Notes: generated from the letters alone by a model not told the origin. Numbered from the stretch's first letter, positions 33,523-41,273 are shown. The stretch: 64,000 nt of DNA from Flavobacterium sp. MDT1-60 (GCF_014844035.1 NZ_CP062159.1:1674001-1738000); one strand, 5' to 3'. Numbers and translations are program-made.

Positions 33523-34422
33523 TTATATTCTTTCGAGAGTCTCCTCCATACTATAAAAAAGTTTTATTCTTTCAGGTAAAACTGTTTCGTCAATGTGCTC
33601 GACCATGTTCCCCATAAGCCAGATTTCGTTGTTTTTTGCTAATAACTTTTGCCCCATTGATTTTACATATTGATTAATTATGCTGCGTTCCGGCTGAACA
33701 GTCATAAAAGAGACAAACGTAATGTTCTCAAAATATTTGGTTAGATCCTGTAAATTTTCAATTGGCATGCTTTCACCAAGATAAATGGTTTTATACCCTT
33801 TCATCAGTATTTCATACTGTATGTATAATAATCCAATTTGATGAATTTCATTGAGAGGTAATGAAAGAACAAATACACGATCGGTTTTGGTAGGTTTTAA
33901 TATTTGAAGACTTTCCGTATAAATCAAAATCTTTTGTTTAATCAAATGACTCATGAAATGTTCATTGGCCGGAGTGATGGTTTCGGACTGCCACAATAAT
34001 CCTAATTCTTTTAATAAGGGAAGAAAATGGTCTTTAAAAACTTCACTAAAAGTTTTCTCTGAAATAAGCCAGTCAAATGTGGTAAAGAATAACTCCTGAT
34101 CAAAATTCATCATCGCCATCTTAAATGACGTAATGGCGTAATTTTGAGAGTTCTTTTTTGAAATAATTTCACGAACTAGTTGCGGAATTTTCTCTTCTGG
34201 ATAAGTAGCAATTTTAGATATTTTATAACCGTATTCGTGTAATAGAGTTATGTTTAGAAGTTTCTGTAAATTTTGTACATTATAAAGTCTGATATTGGTA
34301 TCAGTTCTCATGGGTTCAAGAATGTTATATCTTTTTTCCCAAATACGAATGGTATGCGCTTTTATTCCTGATAAATTTTCAAGGTCTTTTATGCTAAAAA
34401 CGGTCTTTATGTTGTTTATCAT
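33523..34422 (-). CDS. MerR-family regulator with B12-binding domain (CarH/LitR-like photoreceptor)
   Basis: A 299-residue protein. Residues 8-75 are a MerR winged helix (FSIKDLENLSGIKAHTIRIWEKRYN...NIRLYN). Residues 100-290 match the B12-binding helical bundle plus Rossmann domain. The photoreceptor motif W-x9-EH is exact (W144, E154, H155), and the cobalamin His motif ExHxxG reads EIHQIG (H194). In CarH/LitR, adenosylcobalamin keeps a tetramer bound to DNA in the dark and light releases it. It is the first gene of the crt-photolyase operon, so it probably represses that operon in the dark. A -7-like TATTTTTG lies at 34442-34449. Confidence 0.9.
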   Translation of the reverse strand: MINNIKTVFSIKDLENLSGIKAHTIRIWEKRYNILEPMRTDTNIRLYNVQNLQKLLNITLLHEYGYKISKIATYPEEKIPQLVREIISKKNSQNYAITSFKMAMMNFDQELFFTTFDWLISEKTFSEVFKDHFLPLLKELGLLWQSETITPANEHFMSHLIKQKILIYTESLQILKPTKTDRVFVLSLPLNEIHQIGLLYIQYEILMKGYKTIYLGESMPIENLQDLTKYFENITFVSFMTVQPERSIINQYVKSMGQKLLAKNNEIWLMGNMVEHIDETVLPERIKLFYSMEETLERI

Positions 34423-34497
34423 TATTACTATTTTGGATGAACAAAAATAGAATAAAATCTGAGATTACATTTAAAACCTGATCAAAATGATAGATTA

Positions 34498-35457
34498 TTA
34501 AAAGTTTGTAGTATCATACTGATTTAATTTGTCCAAATAGAGAACTGTTTTAGAGTTATCCTTACTTCTGTTGTACATTGTAACGAATTTTGCGCCATAA
34601 ATAATCTCATTAAAAGTGTAAGATGTTCTGGCTGCGACAGTATTGCTGTACATGTCGTCGAAGGTTGTGATGAAAACTAAAATTTCGCCATGAATTCTTT
34701 TAAAATCTTCTTGGGTAAAATTATACAATGGACTATTTTCTGTTATTGGATGCACTAATGTCCAGCTTAATGATAATGCGTTGATTCTGTCCAATTCTAA
34801 ATCTAAAGTATAGAATTTGTTTGTTCTCTCACCATTTTCTTCGATGCTCATTCCGAGTGTTACTTTTGCTTTTGCATCTGTAAAATTGGTATTTTTAAAA
34901 GGTACAAGACGAATCATTAATCCTTTACCTTCACCGTATGGAGAAATTAACGCATTATGAGAGAATTTTAAAAAAGCGGTAGGTTTGCTGAATCTTCCAA
35001 AGAACAAACCTGTTGCAATGGCAAAACTTAATAAACCAATCAGGGCTTCTGCGGCGGATAATGCACTGGTTAAAAAACCGCTTGGACTAATATGTCCGTA
35101 ACCTACTGTTGTAAAGGTTTGGGCGCTAAAAAAATAGGCTTGACCAAATTGTGTAAGTACACTTTGTGATTGTTCAATTCCGTCAAGATGTTCAATTCCG
35201 ATTCCGTAATAAAGTAGTGCAAAAACAAAATTGATAGCAATATAGAACGTAAATAAAATAAGCATGAATTTCCAATTGGGCATGTCGATCATGGTATGAT
35301 ACCAACTGATACGGCGCAGGATATTCATTCCTTTTTTTTCGATATTTGGAGTTCCGTTTTTATTTACAAATCTACCACCGTAGCTGTTTGCATTGGTTCC
35401 GAATCCTGAATTTTTATCGGTTTGTATTTGGTTATTTGCTTTTTTAAGAAGTGCCAT
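34498..35457 (-). CDS. Inward-rectifier (KirBac-type) potassium channel
   Basis: A 319-residue channel. TM1 (FMLILFTFYIAINFVFALLYY) lies at about 62-82. The pore helix and filter TTVGYGHISP and TM2 (ALIGLLSFAIATGLFFGRF) follow. The C-terminal immunoglobulin-like domain is typical of Kir (LMIRLVPFKNTNFTDAKAKV, LDLELDRINALSLSWTLVHPI). It carries K+ across the inner membrane. It lies on the same strand as and upstream of the MerR-crt operon, 75 bp away, but has no obvious pigment role. The filter reads GYGH where GYG plus D or another residue is common. Confidence 0.92.
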   Translation of the reverse strand: MALLKKANNQIQTDKNSGFGTNANSYGGRFVNKNGTPNIEKKGMNILRRISWYHTMIDMPNWKFMLILFTFYIAINFVFALLYYGIGIEHLDGIEQSQSVLTQFGQAYFFSAQTFTTVGYGHISPSGFLTSALSAAEALIGLLSFAIATGLFFGRFSKPTAFLKFSHNALISPYGEGKGLMIRLVPFKNTNFTDAKAKVTLGMSIEENGERTNKFYTLDLELDRINALSLSWTLVHPITENSPLYNFTQEDFKRIHGEILVFITTFDDMYSNTVAARTSYTFNEIIYGAKFVTMYNRSKDNSKTVLYLDKLNQYDTTNF

Positions 35458-35525
35458 TCATGGTTAGTTTTGCGGCAAATGTAAGGATATCTTTTATATG
35501 AAAAATAGTTTTTGGTTTTAAACAG

Positions 35526-35566
35526 AAAAGCAATCTGTAAAAGTGTTTTTTACAGATTGCTTTTTA
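35526..35566 (-). terminator. Rho-independent terminator downstream of the TPR gene
   Basis: AAAAGCAATCTGTAAAA pairs with TTTTACAGATTGCTTTT around a 6-base loop, with flanking A and T runs. It ends the TPR gene before the Kir gene. Confidence 0.88.
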
Positions 35567-35587
35567 ATATTATGAGCTTTTTTTGTT

Positions 35588-36088
35588 TTATCTACAAAAT
35601 GTTGCTTTGTTTTTTATGGCACTTTGACTGCCCAATTCAATAGCTTTAGAGAAGTCTTTGCAACAGTTCTTTTTGTCTCCAATTTTGTTATAAGCCAAAC
35701 CTCTTAAGTTGTAAGCGATATAATCTTTTGGGTTTAAGTCGAGAGATGAAGTGCAATCTGCAATGGCTTCTTTAAAGTTCATTAATTTATAATTTACATT
35801 TGCTCTTCCGGTGTAAGCATCTGCATTCATGTCATTTAATTCGATTGTTTTGCTAAAATCAGCGAGCGCTCCTTTTAAATCGTTGAGTTTGAATTTTGCT
35901 ACACCTCTGTTTTGGTAGGCTTCAACAAACTGTGAATTCATGCCGATGGCTTTTGTGTAATCAGCGATGGCGCCTTTTGTGTTGCCGGCTTCAGCTTTTT
36001 TCATGGCTTTGTCAAAATAAGCCGTTGCAGATTGTGCCCATGTTGAGCAGTTGATCATAATAAATGATAAGAGTAATAATCGTTTCAT
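35588..36088 (-). CDS. Secreted tetratricopeptide-repeat protein
   Basis: A 166-residue protein with a signal peptide (LLLLSFIMINCSTWAQ) and about four TPR units of the A-x-x-x-F/Y-x-K-A-I type (AIADYTKAIGMNSQFVEAYQ, ALADFSKTIELNDMNADAYT, AIADCTSSLDLNPKDYIAYN, CCKDFSKAIEL). It is probably periplasmic and mediates protein contacts. It is monocistronic with its own terminator. The partner is unknown. Confidence 0.85.
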   Translation of the reverse strand: MKRLLLLSFIMINCSTWAQSATAYFDKAMKKAEAGNTKGAIADYTKAIGMNSQFVEAYQNRGVAKFKLNDLKGALADFSKTIELNDMNADAYTGRANVNYKLMNFKEAIADCTSSLDLNPKDYIAYNLRGLAYNKIGDKKNCCKDFSKAIELGSQSAIKNKATFCR

Positions 36089-36239
36089 AAACCAATTTGG
36101 GATTAGTTAGTAGGTTAATTTATTCTGAAACGAATTTATGAAAGTTTTATTTTGTAAGAGAAATTCTTTCGTGAAATAATCGTAATTAAATTTAATTAAT
36201 TTTTTTGAATTAAAAATTAGAGGCTTCTTCTGAAAATGA

Positions 36240-36325
36240 GTGCCCTAACCCAGACAGGAACGACATCCTTTTATGTCCGCCGCGGCGGACATAAAAGATA
36301 CAGTGGATGGCTGGATTAGCTCCTA
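36240..36325. repeat. Dispersed element: conserved outer boxes around a 30-bp perfect palindrome
   Basis: A perfect 15+15-base palindrome (36268-36297, left arm CTTTTATGTCCGCCG) is flanked on the left by AGGAACGACATC and on the right by GATACAGTGGATGGCTGGA. The flanks, but not the palindrome, match the element at 47992-48095. No ORF overlaps it. It separates the DUF4256 gene end from the TPR gene start. Confidence 0.85.
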
Positions 36326-36331
36326 ATAATT

Positions 36332-36892
36332 CTAAACCTTCAAACAACCACGAAAACCTCTTGCTGCATAATAAGATTCGGCACCATTATGATACACGAA
36401 AGTTCTGCCATAACGGAAATCAGAAAATAAAGCGCCGCCCAATTTACGAACATCCGGAGTTGTGGCGATCCAGCTTGATGTTTTGGTGTCAAAATCTCCT
36501 AATTCCTGTAATGCTCTGTATTGTTCTTCGGTCAGGATTTCAATGCCCATTTCATCAGCCATATCAATGGCGCTGTTTTTAGGCTTATGTTCTTTTCTTG
36601 AATCCAGAGCTTTACGATCATAACAAAGGCTTCTGCGCCCTTTTGGACTTTCGGCCACGCAATCGTAAAAGATGTATTCGTTTGTGTTTTTATCATAACC
36701 AACAACATCTGGTTCGCCGTCGGTTTTTTCCATTTCAAGAAGTGACCAGAGTTTTTCCGGATTGGCTTGCAATTTCTCTTGTACTTTATTCCATTCAATA
36801 TCGGCATGACGTGTTTTATTTTTTTCAAAACGCGTTTTTAAGATGCTGATGATTTCTTCCTGATGTTCCGGTGATAATTTATTTTTGCTCAT
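36332..36892 (-). CDS. DUF4256 family protein
   Basis: A 186-residue protein matching DUF4256: LEMEKTDGEPDVVGYDKNTNEYIFYDCVAESPKGRRSLCYD, then MADEMGIEILTEEQYRALQ, SSWIATTPDVRKLGGALF and the C-terminal FVYHNGAESYYAARGFRG. The function is unknown. It has no signal peptide. It is the last gene of an ArsR-headed operon in which the other members are also of uncertain role. Confidence 0.88.
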   Translation of the reverse strand: MSKNKLSPEHQEEIISILKTRFEKNKTRHADIEWNKVQEKLQANPEKLWSLLEMEKTDGEPDVVGYDKNTNEYIFYDCVAESPKGRRSLCYDRKALDSRKEHKPKNSAIDMADEMGIEILTEEQYRALQELGDFDTKTSSWIATTPDVRKLGGALFSDFRYGRTFVYHNGAESYYAARGFRGCLKV

Positions 36893-36907
36893 GATATTTT
36901 TATTTGT

Positions 36908-37573
36908 TTATTGTTGTCTGCGAACCATTTCGTTAATCCAGATTGGCGCAAAAGGGGAGGTACAACCTTTTGAAGTCGGGTAATCACGGTAAATACCTAA
37001 TTTCTCTCCAATACTAAGAGCGCGCTCACGATATTCAGGATGATTAATTCCGATTTGTGCCAATGTGCTATTCATTGTCCATTGTACTTCGGGCGCTGCT
37101 TTTGACATTTCGTTTTCTATTCGATCAAGAAGAGCCGGTATGTCAACTAATTCAGGATTACGGGTTACACATCCGCTTGTAAGGCTCCAGGCAGCACGAG
37201 CATGCATGACATCTGATGTATGCATCCATTTTTGTCGTAGTGTTTCCTTGTCCGGATATTCTTTTATGACATACGAATAAAACCAATCGGCAATATGAGT
37301 GAATTTTTCTGAAGAAACTATTTTGGCAATGTCGTCATTTGAAAGCTTTTTTGGATCTATAATTAAGGCAGCTAAAAAACGGGCTTCCACATTTCCTGTA
37401 TCCCAAAGCTCAAGCGCTAGTTCATGATTGGTTTTTATCTTTTTGGCTATGGCTCGAATATCACCCATTTTAACACCAAACTGATTATCTCCTGCGCCAC
37501 GCTTTTTGTTTTGCGTACGCATTTTTTCGTCGCCTAATGCTTCAAGTTGTGCAACTATTTCTTTTGCCTTCAT
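36908..37573 (-). CDS. DNA alkylation repair (AlkD/ALK HEAT-repeat) protein
   Basis: A 221-residue helical protein of the AlkD-like HEAT family (FGVKMGDIRAIAKKIKTNHELALELWDTGNVEARFLAALI, FTHIADWFYSYVIKEYP, WTMNSTLAQIGINHPEYRERALSIG). AlkD removes bulky cationic base lesions without base flipping. Several members in this subgroup are untested, so the exact substrate is open. It lies 15 bp before the DUF4256 gene and 29 bp after the YdeI-like gene. Confidence 0.85.
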   Translation of the reverse strand: MKAKEIVAQLEALGDEKMRTQNKKRGAGDNQFGVKMGDIRAIAKKIKTNHELALELWDTGNVEARFLAALIIDPKKLSNDDIAKIVSSEKFTHIADWFYSYVIKEYPDKETLRQKWMHTSDVMHARAAWSLTSGCVTRNPELVDIPALLDRIENEMSKAAPEVQWTMNSTLAQIGINHPEYRERALSIGEKLGIYRDYPTSKGCTSPFAPIWINEMVRRQQ

Positions 37574-37602
37574 TTTGATTAAGTTTTGTACCGTAAAGAT
37601 AA

Positions 37603-38181
37603 TTAATCGTTTAATCCTTTTCCGTCAAGAATTTGCGGAATCGCTTTTTCAACTCTTGACTCTCGTGTTTTAGCTTGTTTTGGTTGGGAAAAATTTAGCA
37701 GATAAGCTTTTTGACGACCGGGAGTTAGTGCTTCGAAAGCTTTTTTTAGTTTCGAATCTTCATCTAATTTCTTTTGAAATTCATCAGAAACCGGAAATTC
37801 GGAAGTTTTTTTTAATTCAACTTTTAAGCCTGCTTTTTCTATTTCAATAGCTTCGTATATATAGGTTTTCAAAACGCTTTTTAACTCGACAATTTCTTTA
37901 AGGCTGGTAAATCTAATTTGACGTGCGGCCTGAACATTCTCCGATTGTTGAATCAGAATTCCTTCAGTATCTTTTAATAAAGCGCCTTTAAAAAATAAAA
38001 AGGCACAATACTCTTTAAAATCATGTATTAAAACGATATTCTTTTTTTGGTGTGTATAACAAGGAGTGCCCCATTTTAACTCTTCGGTCAATTGACAATC
38101 AAGTGCAATCATTCTTAATTGTTCTAATTCTTCCTGCCATTTACCGGCTTTGCTAAAATAAAAATCAACTTTCGGATTCAT
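37603..38181 (-). CDS. YdeI/DUF1801 family protein
   Basis: A 192-residue protein. The N-terminal DUF1801 domain (KAGKWQEELEQLRMIALDCQLTEELKWGTPCYTH, IVLIHDFKEYCAFLFFKGALLKD) is followed by the helical YdeI-type tail (KAFEALTPGRQKAYLLNFSQPKQAKTRESRVEKAIPQILDGKG). The family is found in many stress or repair contexts, with no known reaction. It lies 17 bp from the DoxX gene, in the same operon. Confidence 0.88.
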   Translation of the reverse strand: MNPKVDFYFSKAGKWQEELEQLRMIALDCQLTEELKWGTPCYTHQKKNIVLIHDFKEYCAFLFFKGALLKDTEGILIQQSENVQAARQIRFTSLKEIVELKSVLKTYIYEAIEIEKAGLKVELKKTSEFPVSDEFQKKLDEDSKLKKAFEALTPGRQKAYLLNFSQPKQAKTRESRVEKAIPQILDGKGLND

Positions 38182-38198
38182 GCTGTTTGTTTTATAGG

Positions 38199-38579
38199 TT
38201 ACACTGAAATAGTTTTTCTGTCTGCAGGTCTAAAATACCACGAAAGAACAGTCAAAACAAGTAATAAAGTTGGACCAAAATAAGCGATGGCTGCGTCGCC
38301 TTTGGCAAAGTGCGATAAAATGGCACCAGACATTGCGAAGAAAAAACCCGCATATGCCCATTCTTTCAGTAATGGAAATTTCGGAATTAGTATTGCAATA
38401 ACGCCTAACAATTTCCAAACGCCTAATAGAACCAGAAAATAAAGAGGATAGCCTAAATGTGCCATCATATCTACTTCTTCTTCTTTTATTTGCAATATTT
38501 GCACTATTCCGGTTGCTGTCATTCCTAATGCCAGCCAAAGTGTGGCAACCCAGTATATAATTTTGTTTCTCTTTGTCAT
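38199..38579 (-). CDS. DoxX-like four-helix membrane protein
   Basis: A 126-residue protein with four membrane helices, starting IIYWVATLWLALGMTATGIVQIL and containing MMAHLGYPLYFLVLLGVWKLLGVIAIL and LKEWAYAGFFFAMSGAILSHFAKGD. This is the DoxX/DoxD-like pattern. Such proteins often accompany ArsR-SRPBCC operons in Bacteroidota. The function is unknown. It is 6 bp from the SRPBCC gene. Confidence 0.88.
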   Translation of the reverse strand: MTKRNKIIYWVATLWLALGMTATGIVQILQIKEEEVDMMAHLGYPLYFLVLLGVWKLLGVIAILIPKFPLLKEWAYAGFFFAMSGAILSHFAKGDAAIAYFGPTLLLVLTVLSWYFRPADRKTISV

Positions 38580-38585
38580 GATATT

Positions 38586-39053
38586 TTATTTTAATTTATT
38601 TGCTATTTCCTGAAGTCTATTGTGTGCCATATTGATACCTTGTTTAAAAGGAAGCTGCATCATTTGGTCCCTTAAAGCATTCGATTTATAAACAACTTGC
38701 ATGGTTAGTTTACTGGTGTTTTCTGTGAGTGCTTCAAATTCCAGAAACTCCAATTGCACTGCAAACGGTGAATTTTCCATTTCAAATGTTCTGGTGATTT
38801 TTTGGTTGGGAATATACTCGTGGATCGTACCGTTTATCTGTAGCACTACATTTCCTTTTGCATCACTCGTTTCAAATTGATATCCGCCATGTTTTTTGTT
38901 TTCCAGTTTTAACACTTTAGTTCCCATCCATTGTTCGACAATTCCAGGCTCTATATAAGCTTTGAAAAGTAAGGAAACGGGTAAATCAAAGTCTCTTGTA
39001 ATGATGAGCTCCTGTTTTCCGTCTTCGGCACTTATTTTTGTTTTTAGTTCCAT
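38586..39053 (-). CDS. SRPBCC (AHSA1-like) protein
   Basis: A 155-residue AHSA1-type START-like protein: ELIITRDFDLPVSLLFKAYIEPGIVEQWMGTKV, GGYQFETSDAKGNV, then EYIPNQKITRTFEME and the C-terminal LPFKQGINMAHNRLQEIANKL. It is a cytoplasmic ligand-binding fold. It lies 6 bp after the ArsR-like regulator, the commonest partner of this subfamily. The ligand is unknown. Confidence 0.88.
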   Translation of the reverse strand: MELKTKISAEDGKQELIITRDFDLPVSLLFKAYIEPGIVEQWMGTKVLKLENKKHGGYQFETSDAKGNVVLQINGTIHEYIPNQKITRTFEMENSPFAVQLEFLEFEALTENTSKLTMQVVYKSNALRDQMMQLPFKQGINMAHNRLQEIANKLK

Positions 39054-39059
39054 ATTGGT

Positions 39060-39383
39060 TTAGTTTTCTGGTTTATAGTTTTTCATGATGTCTTCGAGCT
39101 TGTTGAATCTGTCGTCCCACATTTTTATGAAAGGTTCAATGAATTCGGCAACTTCCCTCATTCTTTCTGCATTTATAGTATAATGTACTTCCCTGCCGTT
39201 TTGTGTTTGCTGTAGTAATTCACATTCGGTTAGAATTTTTAAATGTTTTGAAACAGTAGGTCTTGCTGTGTCAAAGTTTGATGCTATCGCACCGGCTGTC
39301 ATCGAATGTGAAGTCACCAAAAGTAAAATAGCTCTTCTCGTCGGATCGGCTATGGCCTGAAATACATCTCGTCTTAAATTCAT
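39060..39383 (-). CDS. ArsR-family winged-helix regulator
   Basis: A 107-residue ArsR-type regulator: [51 protein letters not shown], followed by the wing [15 protein letters not shown]. It lacks the metal-binding Cys pair of SmtB/ArsR, so it is the non-metal type that pairs with SRPBCC proteins. It heads the operon ArsR-SRPBCC-DoxX-YdeI-AlkD-DUF4256 and probably represses it. Confidence 0.92.
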   Translation of the reverse strand: MNLRRDVFQAIADPTRRAILLLVTSHSMTAGAIASNFDTARPTVSKHLKILTECELLQQTQNGREVHYTINAERMREVAEFIEPFIKMWDDRFNKLEDIMKNYKPEN

Positions 39384-39548
39384 TATGAAGTTATTTGGCT
39401 ACAAATATATGTGTAGTTATTTAACTACGCAAATATTTTGAAATATTTTTTTTGTAATTAGTTGTAAATGAAATGTAAAGAGGGTTTTGTCTGCGTTGTT
39501 GAGAGGAATAAGCGAGGAAAAGTGAATGTCTATATGTTGTAAAAAGAA

Positions 39549-39584
39549 AAAGGTACCAGGGAAAATGTTTTCCCTGGTACCTTT
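39549..39584. terminator. Perfect 17-bp hairpin with AAAA/TTTT flanks
   Basis: AAAGGTACCAGGGAAAA (39549-39565) pairs with 39568-39584 around TG. The shape fits a bidirectional terminator between the acyltransferase gene (minus strand) and the region downstream of its stop. The stem is longer and more perfect than the other terminators here. Confidence 0.7.
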
Positions 39585-39585
39585 T

Positions 39586-39662
39586 CGTGGTCATGATGGC
39601 ACAAAATTCGAACCTTTTGTCTGGAAAATTTCCAGATTTTTAAGCGACTTGGCAAAGATGTG
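39586..39662 (-). other. Possible degenerate tRNA remnant
   Basis: Read on the minus strand, CTTAAAAATCTGG, then a hairpin TCTGGAAATTTTCCAGA, then GGTTCGAATTTTG resembles the anticodon loop, long variable arm and T-arm of a class II tRNA (Leu TAA-like). The 5' half and a proper acceptor stem are missing and the T stem pairs poorly. It lies directly after a terminator-like hairpin, as the intact tRNA-Leu at 40907 does. It could be a tRNA scar or chance. Confidence 0.25.
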
Positions 39663-39720
39663 AAAAGAAAAGTATTTGATTTTCGCAGTTTGTCATAAGT
39701 GCTGGATAAGCTTGAATCTC

Positions 39721-40539
39721 TTAATTATGTAATTGATTTTTGAGAGCGTACAGCTTGCTTCTAAGATTTTTTAACATTAGAGGATCGGAAACTTTACCTC
39801 TGACCCTGGTTAAAAAAATGGTTTCTCCGATAGTCATCTTTAGAATATGTCCTTGCTTGTTAAATAGTTCTGAAATCAGTTTTGAAGTTTGCAGCATTGG
39901 GTGAATTGATTTTAACATACTGAAGAAAAAACCATTATTTCCATGAAAATATATAGGTAAAATAGGAACGTCTGCTTTGCATATAATTTTCCCTACCACA
40001 GGATGCCACTCCGGATCTGTGATTTCACTCGTCTTAAAATTATAAGATGAAACTTCTCCGGCAGGAAATATTGCAACTGGAATACCTTCTGATAAAGCTT
40101 TGAGCGTCATTTTTAATCCGGTGATACTCGCAGAATTTTGCACATTTTCAAATGGATTTACCGCAATAATGCATTTTTCAAGATTTGGAATTTCCTTTAA
40201 TAAAAAATTCCCCATATACATTGTGTCAGGACGTATTTTTGCGATTGTACTTAATAAGGCTAATGATTCGATACCTCCATAGGGATGATTTGCAACAACT
40301 ATAAAAGCTCCTTCACGAGGGATATTTAGTAATTCAGCAGCATCAAATTGGACTTTTACGCCAATCTTCAGTAAGACATAATTAGCAAAATCTGCACCCT
40401 CAAGATTACCAGCTTCCTTTACAATAGTATTTAAATTGTCAATTTTCATTGCTTTCATTAAATAAGAGGATAATCCTGGGATAGGAATTTTAGAAAGGCC
40501 GGCAGCTTCAGAAAATTTTTCTTTAGATATCAATGTCAT
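39721..40539 (-). CDS. Lysophospholipid acyltransferase family protein
   Basis: A 272-residue PlsC-like acyltransferase. The catalytic box reads VVANHPYGGIESLALL, an NHPxGG variant of NHxxxD. The second box is AIFPAGEVSSYN, followed by VPILPIYFHGNNGFFFSML. This variant is common in flavobacterial relatives of ornithine- and glycine-lipid acyltransferases (OlsF/GlsA-like), which add O-linked acyl chains. An aminolipid role is possible; a phospholipid role is the other option. It stands alone on the minus strand. Confidence 0.82.
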   Translation of the reverse strand: MTLISKEKFSEAAGLSKIPIPGLSSYLMKAMKIDNLNTIVKEAGNLEGADFANYVLLKIGVKVQFDAAELLNIPREGAFIVVANHPYGGIESLALLSTIAKIRPDTMYMGNFLLKEIPNLEKCIIAVNPFENVQNSASITGLKMTLKALSEGIPVAIFPAGEVSSYNFKTSEITDPEWHPVVGKIICKADVPILPIYFHGNNGFFFSMLKSIHPMLQTSKLISELFNKQGHILKMTIGETIFLTRVRGKVSDPLMLKNLRSKLYALKNQLHN

Positions 40540-40861
40540 AATTATTATAGCTTATTAAGGTTGAATGCGAAAACGAATAAATAATCTAAAAGGAATGGAA
40601 CCAGTAATGGAATGTTTATTCATAGAATTTTGTTATTATAACTTTATGACTTGAAAAAGTATTTGGAATTATTAAAAGGGTTAAAGGAGAGATGGTCAAT
40701 CATCTGCATATTCTTTATCGCTATCATGGGTAAAGATACTCTGATTTTATATGGGAACATTGAATATGTAAATAAAACAACGTTGAAGAGCAAGAATATT
40801 TAATTGAACCCAGCTTTTGAACATGATTCCAAAAAACTCAATAAGATTTTCTAATCATAAA
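40540..40861. other. Intergenic region with no recognised feature
   Basis: 322 bp upstream of the acyltransferase gene. It is AT-rich, with stops in all frames and no hairpin, repeat or RNA seen. Its right end borders the tRNA-operon terminator and its left end should hold the acyltransferase promoter. Confidence 0.6.
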
Positions 40862-40895
40862 AAAAGCCTGAGAATGTAGATTCTCAGGCTTTTTG
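40862..40895 (-). terminator. Terminator of the tRNA-Lys/tRNA-Lys/tRNA-Leu operon
   Basis: A perfect 15-bp stem (AAAAAGCCTGAGAAT / ATTCTCAGGCTTTTT) with a GTAG loop, 12 bases beyond the 3' end of tRNA-Leu. Confidence 0.92.
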
Positions 40896-40906
40896 CTTTT
40901 TATAGT

Positions 40907-40988
40907 GACCACGGTGGGATTTGAACCCACACGCCCTTACGAGCACCACCCCCTCAAGATGGCAAGTCTACCGTTTCTCCACGTGGCC
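40907..40988 (-). tRNA. tRNA-Leu (anticodon GAG)
   Basis: An 82-nt class II tRNA. The acceptor GGCCACG/CGTGGTC pairs over 7 bp (one G-T). The anticodon stem CCATC/GGTGG encloses the loop TTGAGGG, giving GAG. A long variable arm precedes the T-arm GTGGG-TTCAAAT-CCCAC. CCA is not encoded. Confidence 0.95.
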
Positions 40989-40997
40989 AAAAATGAA

Positions 40998-41031
40998 AAA
41001 AGGTCAAGTAATAAAAATTACTCGACCTTTT
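40998..41031 (-). terminator. Hairpin between tRNA-Lys and tRNA-Leu
   Basis: AAAAGGTCAAGTAAT and ATTACTCGACCTTTT pair over 15 bp with one mismatch around a 4-base AAAA-type loop. It may be a weak terminator or an RNA-processing hairpin within the tRNA operon. Confidence 0.65.
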
Positions 41032-41032
41032 G

Positions 41033-41105
41033 TGACCCGACTGGGGCTCGAACCCAGGACCCCATCATTAAAAGTGATGTGCTCTACCGACTGAGCTATC
41101 GAGTC
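41033..41105 (-). tRNA. tRNA-Lys (anticodon TTT), copy 2 of the operon
   Basis: 73 nt. Acceptor GACTCGA/TCGGGTC, D-arm AGCTCAGTCGGTAGAGC, anticodon loop CTTTTAA in stem CATCA/TGATG (anticodon TTT), T-arm CTGGG-TTCGAGC-CCCAG. CCA is not encoded. Identical to the copy at 41146-41218. Confidence 0.96.
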
Positions 41106-41145
41106 ATTGCTATCAAGAAACTTATGCTGTTAATCACATAATTTG

Positions 41146-41218
41146 TGACCCGACTGGGGCTCGAACCCAGGACCCCATCATTAAAAGTGATGTGCTCTAC
41201 CGACTGAGCTATCGAGTC
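41146..41218 (-). tRNA. tRNA-Lys (anticodon TTT), copy 1 of the operon
   Basis: 73 nt, identical in sequence to the downstream copy (41033-41105) and separated from it by 40 unrelated bases. It is the first tRNA after the promoter at 41242-41273. Confidence 0.96.
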
Positions 41219-41241
41219 ATTATGTTTCTTGAATGCGGGTG

Positions 41242-41273
41242 CAAATATAAGGAGTTTATTTTATTATTTGCAA
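41242..41273 (-). promoter_or_regulatory. Promoter of the tRNA operon
   Basis: The minus strand reads TTG (41271-41273), 21 bases, then TATATTTG (41242-41249), the same layout and spacing as the btuB riboswitch promoter. The first tRNA-Lys starts 24 bases further on. Confidence 0.82.

Noticed and set aside
41033..41218. Duplicate tRNA-Lys as an assembly artefact
   Set aside because: The sequences on either side of the two copies differ, so a simple duplicate join is unlikely.
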